64,000 bases of DNA, taken from assembly GCA_018817915.1 (NCBI GenBank), contig JAHISX010000023.1:1-64000 (forward strand), read 5' to 3'. A program made the translations under genes and the position numbers. Numbering within the stretch: position 1 is the stretch's first letter; every line of letters starts with the position of its first letter. Source of the stretch: Bacillota bacterium. Lineage in GTDB: Bacteria > Bacillota_I > Bacilli_A > Acholeplasmatales > Acholeplasmataceae. The notes under the pieces were generated by a model that saw nothing but the letters and a program-made list of their open reading frames with translations, was not told where the DNA came from and ran no database searches. Shown here piece by piece: positions 49,733 through 58,107 of the stretch.

Positions 49733-52201
49733 TTATCGCCAAGGCATTTGGCGTTGATTTCTATTTTTTCTTACTTTAGGTTTTTTAGGTTTAGCATCTG
49801 TACGACCTTCATTAGTTGAAGTATTCTTAACAACTGCCTCACGTTCAACATTGTATTGGATTTGTGCACGTAGTGCATATCTTGTTACATCTGATGAAAT
49901 ATTCGTAATCATTTCATTAAACATTCTAAGACCTTCCGATTGATAAATGACAAGTGGATTTTGTTGTCCATAAGATTGTAAAGAAACAGATTGTCTAAGT
50001 TCACTCATCGCATCTATATGACGCATCCAGAAAGTATCTATAACACGTAACATAACCACCTTTAAAAATTCATTAAAGACTTCTGGTGGAAAGTTTTCTT
50101 TTTTGAAATCAATTTCTTTATTTGCAAGTTCTAAAATGTATGCTTTGATTTCAACTTCATCCATTTTTTCAATATCTTCTTTACGGATCGTATCAGGTTT
50201 AAATATATTACCGTTAAATTGGGTAATGATATTATCATCATCAATTTCATATTGATTTTTGCTTACAAGATGGATAAATTGATCCAATTTGCTTGTTAAA
50301 CTATTTTCTATCGTGCGACGCACTTCACCCTCAATGGATTCGAAGAGTAAAACATTGCGTCTTTCTTGATAAATGATTTCTCTTTGTTTTCTTAGAACAT
50401 CATCATATTTAAGGACTTGTTTACGTGAATCATAGTTATTGCCTTCAATACGTTTTTGAGCACTCGTAACAAAGCGTGAAAACATCTTAGATGACAAAGC
50501 TTCGCCTGAAGTATTTAAACGTTCAAGCATTTCAATTCTGTTTTTGAAGTTTTCTCCACCAAATCGCATCATAAGTTCATCTTCAGCAGAAAGGTAGAAT
50601 CTTGAATATCCAGGGTCTCCTTGACGTCCACTACGACCTCTTAACTGATTATCAATACGTCTTGATTCATGTCGTTCACTACCGATAACAGCTAAACCGC
50701 CAAGTGCGACAACACCTTCACCAAGTTTAATATCAGTACCACGACCAGCCATGTTGGTAGCAATCGTAACTGATCCCATTAAACCGGCTTTAGCAACAAT
50801 TTCAGCTTCTCTTTCATGATTTTTAGCATTCAACACTTCATGAGGAATTCTTCTTGCTTTAAGCATTCTTGAAATATCTTCAGAAGTTTCAACAGCAATC
50901 GTACCAATTAGCATCGGTTGTCCAATTTTATATCGCTTTTCGACTTCATCGACAAGTGCTTCAAATTTATCTTTAAGATTGGCATAAATATAATCAGGTT
51001 CATCATTTCTAATCACAGGAGCATTGGTTGGAATTTCAATAACATCCATGTTATAGATTTCTCTAAATTCTTCTTCTTCAGTTTTTGCTGTACCAGTCAT
51101 ACCTGACAATTTTTTATACATTCTAAAGAAATTTTGGTATGTAATCGTAGCAACTGTCACAGTTTCTTTCTTGACTTGAACAGCTTCTTTGGCTTCTAGA
51201 GCTTGATGAAGACCTTCAGAAAATTGACGACCTCTTAAAATACGGCCAGTAAATTGGTCAACAATTAAAACTTCTCCGTTATCGACAACGTATTCTTTAT
51301 CTCTGGACATAATATGATTTGCACGGAGTGCATTATTGATGTGATGAACAAGTGTGACATGTTTTAAATCGTATAGATTATCTAATTGAAAAATTTGTTC
51401 TGCTCTTTGGATACCAGAAGGTGTAAGAGCAATACTCTGAGATTCTATATCGATTTCAAAATCTTCATCTCTTATGGATTTGGCAAAGCGATCTGCTGCT
51501 TGATAAAGGTTATGATTATTTTTGGAACCTCCTGAAATAATCAGTGGTGTTCTAGCTTCATCAATTAAAATGGAATCAACTTCATCGATGATTGCATAGT
51601 TCAATCCACGTTGTGCAACCATGTCTTTTGCATATAAAACCATGTGATCACGCAAATAGTCAAACCCAAGTTCGCTATTCGTAGAATATAAGATGTCGCA
51701 ATCATAAGCTGCTTTCTTTTGTTCTCTTGAAATATCTCTCGTATTGAGTCCAACAGTAAGGCCTAAAAATCTAAATAGATTTCCAATATCTCCTTCGGCT
51801 TCACGTTTCGCCAAGTATTCATTGACTGTAACGATATGAACACCTTCACCATTGAGTGAATTTAAATATGCTGGCATAACTGCTGTCAAAGTTTTACCTT
51901 CACCAGTTCTCATTTCTGCAATGTTGCCATTGAATATTGCTACAGCACCTAAGACCTGTACATAATAGGGAAATAATCCGGTTACACGTCTTGCAGCTTC
52001 TCTTACAACAGCAAAAGCCTCAGGCATAATATCTACCAAAGTTTCTCCATCTTTATATCTTTGTCTAAAAGTTTCTGTTTTAGCAGTGAGTTCAAAATCA
52101 GATAAATTAGCCATGTCACTTTCATAAGAAAAAACAACATCAGCTATTTTTCTTGCATCTTTTAATTCTTTTTTACTAGGATCAAACCACTTTTTAAACA
52201 T
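49733..52201 (-). CDS. secA: Preprotein translocase ATPase SecA
   Basis: The 822-residue protein has NBD1 with EMRTGEGKTLTAVMPAYLN (Walker A), VDSILIDEARTPLIISG, the preprotein cross-linking domain, and NBD2 with TNMAGRGTDIKLGEGV and GRSGRQGDPGYSRF. The helical scaffold and wing domains follow. The extreme C-terminus is basic (KPKKPKVRKNRNQR) and lacks the SecB zinc motif. It drives Sec export in concert with SecYEG. Its own promoter is at 52229-52257. Confidence 0.97.
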   Translation of the reverse strand: MFKKWFDPSKKELKDARKIADVVFSYESDMANLSDFELTAKTETFRQRYKDGETLVDIMPEAFAVVREAARRVTGLFPYYVQVLGAVAIFNGNIAEMRTGEGKTLTAVMPAYLNSLNGEGVHIVTVNEYLAKREAEGDIGNLFRFLGLTVGLNTRDISREQKKAAYDCDILYSTNSELGFDYLRDHMVLYAKDMVAQRGLNYAIIDEVDSILIDEARTPLIISGGSKNNHNLYQAADRFAKSIRDEDFEIDIESQSIALTPSGIQRAEQIFQLDNLYDLKHVTLVHHINNALRANHIMSRDKEYVVDNGEVLIVDQFTGRILRGRQFSEGLHQALEAKEAVQVKKETVTVATITYQNFFRMYKKLSGMTGTAKTEEEEFREIYNMDVIEIPTNAPVIRNDEPDYIYANLKDKFEALVDEVEKRYKIGQPMLIGTIAVETSEDISRMLKARRIPHEVLNAKNHEREAEIVAKAGLMGSVTIATNMAGRGTDIKLGEGVVALGGLAVIGSERHESRRIDNQLRGRSGRQGDPGYSRFYLSAEDELMMRFGGENFKNRIEMLERLNTSGEALSSKMFSRFVTSAQKRIEGNNYDSRKQVLKYDDVLRKQREIIYQERRNVLLFESIEGEVRRTIENSLTSKLDQFIHLVSKNQYEIDDDNIITQFNGNIFKPDTIRKEDIEKMDEVEIKAYILELANKEIDFKKENFPPEVFNEFLKVVMLRVIDTFWMRHIDAMSELRQSVSLQSYGQQNPLVIYQSEGLRMFNEMITNISSDVTRYALRAQIQYNVEREAVVKNTSTNEGRTDAKPKKPKVRKNRNQRQMPWR

Positions 52202-52228
52202 ACACCCACATCCTTTGCGTTCTTTATT

Positions 52229-52257
52229 ATATTACTATAATAAGCGCATTTTTACAA
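52229..52257 (-). promoter_or_regulatory. Promoter of secA
   Basis: On the minus strand TTGTAA, 17-base spacer, TAATAT. Confidence 0.65.
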
Positions 52258-52292
52258 GAGATAACACCGTTTAAGGATTTTTAACATAATTA

Positions 52293-52339
52293 AAAAAGAC
52301 CAGTCTAATCTCTTTAAAGATTATCGTTCTAGTCTTTTT
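52293..52339 (-). terminator. Second hairpin between lemA and secA
   Basis: AAAGACTAGAA ... GACTGGTCTTTTTT with an inner AATCTTTAAAGAGATT stem. May act bidirectionally with the lemA-proximal hairpin at 52378-52392. Confidence 0.6.
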
Positions 52340-52377
52340 GATTAAATGGCTTTATCAAAGGATTTGAGCAAAAATAA

Positions 52378-52392
52378 AACGCCATCGGCGTT
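52378..52392 (-). terminator. Terminator of the lemA operon
   Basis: AACGCC, loop GATG, GGCGTT then T-rich sequence on the minus strand. Confidence 0.6.
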
Positions 52393-52395
52393 CTA

Positions 52396-52950
52396 TTAGA
52401 AATCAAATTGTACATCACTTCTTTTAACTGTTTCAGCTTCGAAAAAGTCACGTTTAGCAAACTTCTTCCAATTCGCAATAATGTTACTAGGAAACACAAC
52501 AACTTTTTGGTTGTAATAAGATACGTTTGAATTATAAACGCGTCTTGAAGCTTGAAGATTTTCTTCAACTTCCATTGTAACATCCTGTAATTTTAAGACA
52601 TTTTGATTAGCCTTTAAATCAGGGTATTGTTCAACGACAATATTAAGTGCTTGCAAACCTTTAGTTACTTCATTAGAAAATTCTTGTTTCTGTTGAATAG
52701 AAGCACCATGACCAGGTTGTCTCATAGCGATAACTTTTGTTAAAGTTTCTTGTTCATGCTTCATATAACCTTTAGTGGCAGAGAACATTTTAGTTAGCAA
52801 ATCGAAACGTTTTGTTAACGCAATATCAATGCTTGATTCTGATTCATCGATCTTGACTAACATGGTTCTAAATGAATTGGTTGTACTGATCACCCATCCA
52901 AAAACAATTAATAAAACGATTACTGCTGCTATTACATAATAAATCCACAT
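52396..52950 (-). CDS. lemA: LemA-family membrane protein
   Basis: The 184-residue protein has one N-terminal membrane segment (YYVIAAVIVLLIVFGWVI) and helical LemA signature words (NSFRTMLVKIDESESSIDIALTKRFDLLTKM and ALNIVVEQYPDLKANQNV). It is paired with a DUF3137 gene, a combination seen often in Firmicutes. Function unknown, membrane-associated. Confidence 0.92.
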   Translation of the reverse strand: MWIYYVIAAVIVLLIVFGWVISTTNSFRTMLVKIDESESSIDIALTKRFDLLTKMFSATKGYMKHEQETLTKVIAMRQPGHGASIQQKQEFSNEVTKGLQALNIVVEQYPDLKANQNVLKLQDVTMEVEENLQASRRVYNSNVSYYNQKVVVFPSNIIANWKKFAKRDFFEAETVKRSDVQFDF

Positions 52951-52967
52951 ATTCTTTTCTCTCCTTT

Positions 52968-53861
52968 CTAAAGAGTCTTAAACTTACTACTATCTAACCG
53001 CAATTCATTAATGATTGCAGGTATTAGTTCGATATCAGACATAAATGCTTTGATAGATTCTTCATTGATTGGTTTCTTAAGTGACATTTCCATATAATCT
53101 TTACGATCGTTAACGCCAATATGAAGTTCATTGTTTACAAAGTAATAAAGGATAGATCCACGGTGCATTTTTTCAAGTTCTAAAAGTTTTTCAATCATAC
53201 TTGAAGTAATATGATAGAATCCAAATTCTTGAGTTGTAGCAAATATTGCAAACTTTTTATTGAATGGAATACTTTCGGTATCAATTTTAACAAGGTTCTT
53301 CTTTGAGATTCCCCATCCATGACCTTCGACTATTCTTAGTTCATCATCAAATGTACGATCAAAAGTATAAATATACCAACGTCCTTTAAAGTATGTTTCA
53401 TAAGTAACTGTTACATGCCCCTTGGAGTCTCTATGTTCAACTCTTTCTTTGAAGTCTATATCACAAACCTCAAATCCAACGCCTTTGTATTTACCTTTAA
53501 TATAATCTTCAGCAGTTGATCGATCAGGTCTTTTCACCATACCAGTAGCAACAATTCTTGAAACAGGTATTGATGCATGCTGATCATAGAAAACATCTTC
53601 AAATTGCTCTTTCAACAAAGTTGTCACTAATTCATCTTTTATGATTACTCTAAATCCTTGAAGTTGTTTAAAAGCTACAGAGAAAAAATACATCGCAGGA
53701 ATCACTAATATAACACCAATAAATGCGAATATAGGTTGGACCGTAAATAAAATGAAAAAAAGAATCGCAGGAATTAAAAATATTAATGCTTTTTTTCTGA
53801 TTTTCTTATATGTTTTATATATTTTTAAGCGCTTTTCTTCTATCAATTCTAAGTTATTCAT
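52968..53861 (-). CDS. DUF3137 membrane protein
   Basis: The 297-residue protein has two hydrophobic segments (residues about 27-46 and 49-66) near the N-terminus and a cytoplasmic DUF3137 domain (KGKYKGVGFEVCDIDF ... VTYETYFKGRWYIYTF). The GGTGATGAT ribosome site is good. Coupled to lemA 17 bases downstream; partners are inferred from gene adjacency. Confidence 0.8.
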   Translation of the reverse strand: MNNLELIEEKRLKIYKTYKKIRKKALIFLIPAILFFILFTVQPIFAFIGVILVIPAMYFFSVAFKQLQGFRVIIKDELVTTLLKEQFEDVFYDQHASIPVSRIVATGMVKRPDRSTAEDYIKGKYKGVGFEVCDIDFKERVEHRDSKGHVTVTYETYFKGRWYIYTFDRTFDDELRIVEGHGWGISKKNLVKIDTESIPFNKKFAIFATTQEFGFYHITSSMIEKLLELEKMHRGSILYYFVNNELHIGVNDRKDYMEMSLKKPINEESIKAFMSDIELIPAIINELRLDSSKFKTL

Positions 53862-53879
53862 ATCATCACCATAACCATT

Positions 53880-55028
53880 TTATAATAGTTTTCTAAATAT
53901 TGCAATCCTATCGATTTTTTCCCATGAAAATAAATCATTTTCTCTTCCAAAATGGCCATATGCAGATGTTTGTGCATATATAGGACGTTTCAGGTCTAGA
54001 GTCTTAATGATTCCTGCAGGTCTTAAATCAAAATTTTCTTTGACTGCATCGTATATTTTTCTAATCTCAACTTTCTCAGTTCCAAAAGTATCGATATAAA
54101 CACTCACAGGTTCAGCAACACCAATTGCATAAGCAATTTGGATTTCACAAGCATCTGCGATGCCTGAAGCTACAATGTTTTTAGCGATGTATCTTGCCAT
54201 GTAAGCTGCACTTCTATCCACTTTGGATGGATCTTTACCTGAAAAGGCACCGCCACCGTGACGTGCATATCCACCATAGGTATCAACGATAATCTTTCTA
54301 CCTGTAAGTCCAGCATCTCCATCTGGTCCACCAATGACAAATCTTCCCGTAGGGTTGATTTGATAGATTGTGTTTGTTGTGTCATATCCTGAAAGCACTG
54401 GTTCTAATATATGTTGATGTATTTCTTTTTTAAGTGCTTCTTGAGTCCAATGTTCATCATGTTGAGTTGATAAAACAACCGTATGAATGCTGATTGGATA
54501 ATTTTGCTCATTATATTCGACAGTAACTTGTGTTTTTCCATCAGGACGAAGTCCTTCTATGATTCCATTTTTTCTAACATATGCTAAACGTTCAGCAAGT
54601 CTATGTGCCAAATATATAGGTAGTGGCATTAAAGCAATTGTTTCATTGTTGGCATATCCAAACATGAATCCTTGATCTCCAGCTCCTTGTTCTTTATGTT
54701 CTGAATGATCAACGCCCATTTTTATATCAGTTGATTGTTCTTTAAGTCTAACATCAACAATAACATGGTCAGCATTAAATCCAGTACCATCTTGTTCATA
54801 ACCAATTCGACGAATAGCCTGTTTAATGATTTGTTCATAATCAATTTTTGCGTTGGTTGTGATTTCACCAAATAATAAAGCATAATTGGTAGTAACAGCT
54901 GTTTCACAAGCGACTCTTGATTCTGGGTCTTGTTCTAGACATGCATCTAGAATTGAATCTGATATCAGATCAGCTACCTTGTCTGGGTGACCTTCGGTCA
55001 CTGATTCACTACTAAATAATTTTCTCAT
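53880..55028 (-). CDS. metK: S-adenosylmethionine synthetase, chromosomal copy
   Basis: The track starts at a TTG inside the terminator of the riboswitch; the ATG ending at 55028 ([18 protein letters not shown]) with an AGGAGG site is the real start, giving about 382 residues. Signature motifs [25 protein letters not shown] and [15 protein letters not shown] are intact. It makes SAM from methionine and ATP. Expression is controlled by the SAM-I riboswitch just upstream, unlike the prophage copy at 11692. Confidence 0.97.
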   Translation of the reverse strand: MRKLFSSESVTEGHPDKVADLISDSILDACLEQDPESRVACETAVTTNYALLFGEITTNAKIDYEQIIKQAIRRIGYEQDGTGFNADHVIVDVRLKEQSTDIKMGVDHSEHKEQGAGDQGFMFGYANNETIALMPLPIYLAHRLAERLAYVRKNGIIEGLRPDGKTQVTVEYNEQNYPISIHTVVLSTQHDEHWTQEALKKEIHQHILEPVLSGYDTTNTIYQINPTGRFVIGGPDGDAGLTGRKIIVDTYGGYARHGGGAFSGKDPSKVDRSAAYMARYIAKNIVASGIADACEIQIAYAIGVAEPVSVYIDTFGTEKVEIRKIYDAVKENFDLRPAGIIKTLDLKRPIYAQTSAYGHFGRENDLFSWEKIDRIAIFRKLL

Positions 55029-55046
55029 TTCTTTCCTCCTGATTTC

Positions 55047-55077
55047 AAAAAAAATGCGCTTTCCCAAGGAAAAGCGC
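55047..55077 (-). terminator. Expression platform terminator of the SAM riboswitch
   Basis: GCGCTTTTCC, short loop, GGGAAAGCGC and a run of eight T on the minus strand, directly before the metK ribosome site. Confidence 0.9.
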
Positions 55078-55092
55078 CGATTTTTGGATTTT

Positions 55093-55185
55093 CCTTATTG
55101 ATGGGTTATACCCCTCGTGATAAGCACCTAATTAAATAGGTTGCTGCTACTTCGTCGGTCACTAGCCTCCATAGCTCTGAATAAG
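55093..55185 (-). promoter_or_regulatory. SAM-I (S-box) riboswitch on metK
   Basis: On the minus strand, P1 CTTATT ... AATAAG closes the aptamer. The core words CAGAGCTATGGAGG, GACCGACGAAGTAGCAGCAACC and AGGTGCTTA follow S-box order (GGAGG, GAA-rich P3, GCAACC, GGTGCTA). SAM binding should favour the terminator and shut metK off. P2 and P4 helices are present but short. Confidence 0.88.
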
Positions 55186-55213
55186 TTAACTTATTATTTT
55201 TAATTGCTCATTT

Positions 55214-55242
55214 ATAATACATTAAATCGTTGTAAAAGTCAA
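55214..55242 (-). promoter_or_regulatory. Promoter of the metK riboswitch transcript
   Basis: TTGACT, 17-base spacer, TATTAT on the minus strand, about 25 bases upstream of the aptamer. Confidence 0.8.
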
Positions 55243-55267
55243 TATATTTGTATCCTGAATTTAAAGA

Positions 55268-56578
55268 TTAGAAGTTATTGTACATGTCTCCAAATTCATC
55301 ATGAAATTTAAGGAATCTTTCCTTTAAGTCATAATCAAAGTAGTTTGCAAGTTCAGTTTGAAATAGTTTCATCACGATATTATGTGCCATCGGTCTCTTA
55401 TACGATTTTGGACCACGCATCGTGATGTATAAATCTGCAAGTAAGATGATTTGAGCAACAATGTCTGGCTGAATGATTAGCATTTCTTTTAGAAACTTTT
55501 CATTTGCCGTATCTTCAATATGTGCTCTTGCTATATCTTCACACTTTTGAGCCAACTGCATTCGTTTAGCAATCTTAGATCCAAGCTCTGTTTTTTCTTT
55601 TAAGATATCATAGGACTGTTCATCAAAACTGTTCATATCATTTAAGAGATTTTTAATCTCTTGATATTGCAAGTGAACCATTGAATAGATATTCATTTCA
55701 TCTATTTTAACTTGAGGAAGCCCATAATTATTCGCGAGTTTCTCGCTCATCAATTGAACTTGATATGCATGTCTTTTATCCATCAAGGTATAAGAACTAG
55801 AAAAGACGACTGAGAATAAATCACCAACAATATGAGAGAAATCTCCTTGTACTTGTCTTCTTTTAATCAATTCTTTTTTTCTTTCTTCTTGCATGTACTG
55901 TCCCATAGAGACAATTGCGTAGACTACAAAATAGAACAATATGAATAAGAGAGTCCTTAATAAGATATCTTTAAATTCGTAAGATCTTATAAATGAAGGT
56001 AGAAACTCAACAAATGTTTGTCCGTTTGCCATTGAATGAACATTATATGTCCATATGAGATGAATGGCTGTAATTAGAGCTAATATGGCTTGAAAGCTAC
56101 TGCTCAATAACCTTTTTTCTTGGTACAAAGAAATAACGACGATTGAGTAATAGATCAATATATAAGCACCTGTAGTGAAATAAACATTTTGATATAATCT
56201 TGCATAAATTAAAATAGATGAAAAGAAAATATAAAATGCTGCAACATACATTGCCACACTTTGTTTTGTTTTATCATTTGGATCCATGTTAATGAGCTTT
56301 TTTAGCATTTTATTGATTACATATGTTAGTGGGAATGCGATGAGTGTTATGACCCAGTCTGAGACTTGCGATCCTACACTCAAGGATAAAGCTAATAAAA
56401 TAATTGAATACATTAAGTTTGATAAGAAAATAATATTTTTAATAACAACATTTCTACGATAAAGCACTGCAGTATCATTGGTGATGTCTACGCCTTGTTC
56501 AAAACCAAAAAACTTAGCAAAGATATTTTTGCCAAGTGCTTTTATATTCCAAATACTATGCTTTTCAGGTTTTGCCAC
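55268..56578 (-). CDS. Membrane protein with degenerate HD-GYP domain
   Basis: GTG start with an AGGAT site. The 436-residue protein has about six N-terminal membrane segments (residues 45-220) and a C-terminal HD-GYP-like domain (about 260-430). There the HD pair is changed: KRHAYQVQLM is present but the HDIGK word reads MVHLQYQE. Later IARAHIEDTANEKF replaces the HHERxDGxGYP motif, and the IILLADLYITMRGPKSYKR region follows the usual LADxYDAL word. It probably lacks c-di-GMP phosphodiesterase activity. Sits between metK and pgpA. Confidence 0.75.
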   Translation of the reverse strand: MAKPEKHSIWNIKALGKNIFAKFFGFEQGVDITNDTAVLYRRNVVIKNIIFLSNLMYSIILLALSLSVGSQVSDWVITLIAFPLTYVINKMLKKLINMDPNDKTKQSVAMYVAAFYIFFSSILIYARLYQNVYFTTGAYILIYYSIVVISLYQEKRLLSSSFQAILALITAIHLIWTYNVHSMANGQTFVEFLPSFIRSYEFKDILLRTLLFILFYFVVYAIVSMGQYMQEERKKELIKRRQVQGDFSHIVGDLFSVVFSSSYTLMDKRHAYQVQLMSEKLANNYGLPQVKIDEMNIYSMVHLQYQEIKNLLNDMNSFDEQSYDILKEKTELGSKIAKRMQLAQKCEDIARAHIEDTANEKFLKEMLIIQPDIVAQIILLADLYITMRGPKSYKRPMAHNIVMKLFQTELANYFDYDLKERFLKFHDEFGDMYNNF

Positions 56579-56595
56579 GCATCATCATCCTATTC

Positions 56596-57177
56596 TTATA
56601 TATCAAAAATACTAAATCTTTTAACACCAATGTCTTCGTGTGCTAAATCTTCGTTCATGACTTGTGCTACTCTTGTTGAAGCCGCTGCTGCAATTGCACC
56701 AACGATATCATCAAGGAATGTATGGCAAATGCCATCTTCTTTACCAGCATCATTTAATCTTTTTACAATACCGTGTTTATTGACATCAATATCACCAAAA
56801 TTAGTTTGACCAATTGTTCCATATAAACCAGCAACTTCAAGTCCCATCGTTTCATCTATGCCAAATAAACCAAGATCTTCATAGATGATATCTTGTATAG
56901 GGCCTTGAAACAATCCTTCTTCAGCCAATCTATCAATTTCTGAACCTAATTGTACATGGTGGAACACATCTCTTAAAGACAAGATTTTTTCTACTGATTC
57001 TAAACAGATCTCTCTAGAGATGTCATCTGTATATTTAGATTGTTGCTGAAAGGTTATTTCAGCAATTGATTCCAATGTAACACCACGTTTAAGTAAAGTT
57101 TTTTTGTTAAAATCAAACATTTCTTGTCTTGTGAATATAATTTTTTTGTTTTTGTCGTGACCAGCCATTTTATTCAT
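56596..57177 (-). CDS. PgpA-like phosphatidylglycerophosphatase (YutG)
   Basis: The 193-residue product matches PgpA/YutG: LFGIDETMGLEVAGLYGTIGQTNFGDIDV and CHTFLDDIVGAIAAAASTRVAQ, with acidic residues of the active site (ETMG, DDIVGA). Unlike the standard PgpA membrane form it has an N-terminal soluble extension and few clear membrane segments, as in YutG. Overlaps fmt by 8 bases. Confidence 0.8.
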   Translation of the reverse strand: MNKMAGHDKNKKIIFTRQEMFDFNKKTLLKRGVTLESIAEITFQQQSKYTDDISREICLESVEKILSLRDVFHHVQLGSEIDRLAEEGLFQGPIQDIIYEDLGLFGIDETMGLEVAGLYGTIGQTNFGDIDVNKHGIVKRLNDAGKEDGICHTFLDDIVGAIAAAASTRVAQVMNEDLAHEDIGVKRFSIFDI

Positions 57178-58099
57178 TCCCTTCTATGAAGATATCACCC
57201 ATCTTGATGATACTTTGTCCATTTAGAAAATCTCTTACTGCCATTTGTTTTTTACTTGGTACTTGAATCTCTAAAATCTCTATCGAACCATCTAAAGTTG
57301 ATATAACCAAACGTTTCTTATTTTCAAGTACAGTTCCTGGTATTGCTTCACTGTCTATTATATCACTATTTGTTGCTCTGTAGAACTTGATTAACTGATT
57401 TCTTAAGTAAGCATGAGCACCTGGTTCAGGTGATAATCCTCTGATGCGATCGATGATTGCTTTAGAGGTCTGATTAAAGCTAATCAATTCATCATTTCTT
57501 TTTAAGGTATATGCAAAGGTGACTAAATCTCTATCTTGTGGAGTTCTAGAGATTTTGTTTTTACGATATTGGTCTAAGACGTTGATGATCATCTTACTTC
57601 CTAAAATACTCAATTTATGAGACAAAGATGCATAATCATCATGTGCTTCAATCCTTAATTTTTGTTGCTCAATAATATCTCCACTATCCATTTCATAAGC
57701 CATGAACATAATCGATATTCCCGTTTCTTTTAAACCATCAAATAGAGCATATTGAATGGGGGCTCCACCGCGATATTTAGGAAGCAATGATCCATGAACA
57801 TTGATTGCTTCAATTTGAGTAATCAATGCTTTAGGTAGCATCTGTCCATAAGCAGCTGTAATAATTAAATCAGGTTTCAAATCAAGAATCTTTTGATAAT
57901 CACCTCTCAACTTGTCTGGTTGAAAGACTGGAATTTGATGAGTTGTAGCAATCTTCTTAACTGGAGATTCTGTGATGACTTTCTTTCTACCTACAGGTTT
58001 ATCAGGTTGAGTAACAACCAAAAGTACCTCATGGTGTTGAATTAATGTTTCTAAAATTGGAACTGAAAATAAAGGAGTACCCATAAAAACTAATTTCAT
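57170..58099 (-). CDS. fmt: Methionyl-tRNA formyltransferase
   Basis: The 309-residue enzyme has the formyl-transferase core VFMGTPLFSVPILET, the catalytic AINVHGSLLPKYRGGAPIQYALFDG, and the DSGDIIEQQ word, plus a C-terminal OB-like domain. AGGTGAT ribosome site. Adjacent to priA as in most Firmicutes; the usual def gene is absent between them. Confidence 0.95.
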   Translation of the reverse strand: MKLVFMGTPLFSVPILETLIQHHEVLLVVTQPDKPVGRKKVITESPVKKIATTHQIPVFQPDKLRGDYQKILDLKPDLIITAAYGQMLPKALITQIEAINVHGSLLPKYRGGAPIQYALFDGLKETGISIMFMAYEMDSGDIIEQQKLRIEAHDDYASLSHKLSILGSKMIINVLDQYRKNKISRTPQDRDLVTFAYTLKRNDELISFNQTSKAIIDRIRGLSPEPGAHAYLRNQLIKFYRATNSDIIDSEAIPGTVLENKKRLVISTLDGSIEILEIQVPSKKQMAVRDFLNGQSIIKMGDIFIEGNE

Positions 58100-58107
58100 A
58101 TTATCAC

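Noticed and set aside
52329-52583. ORF of 84 residues over the end of lemA
   Set aside because: Shadow frame of lemA and its terminators.
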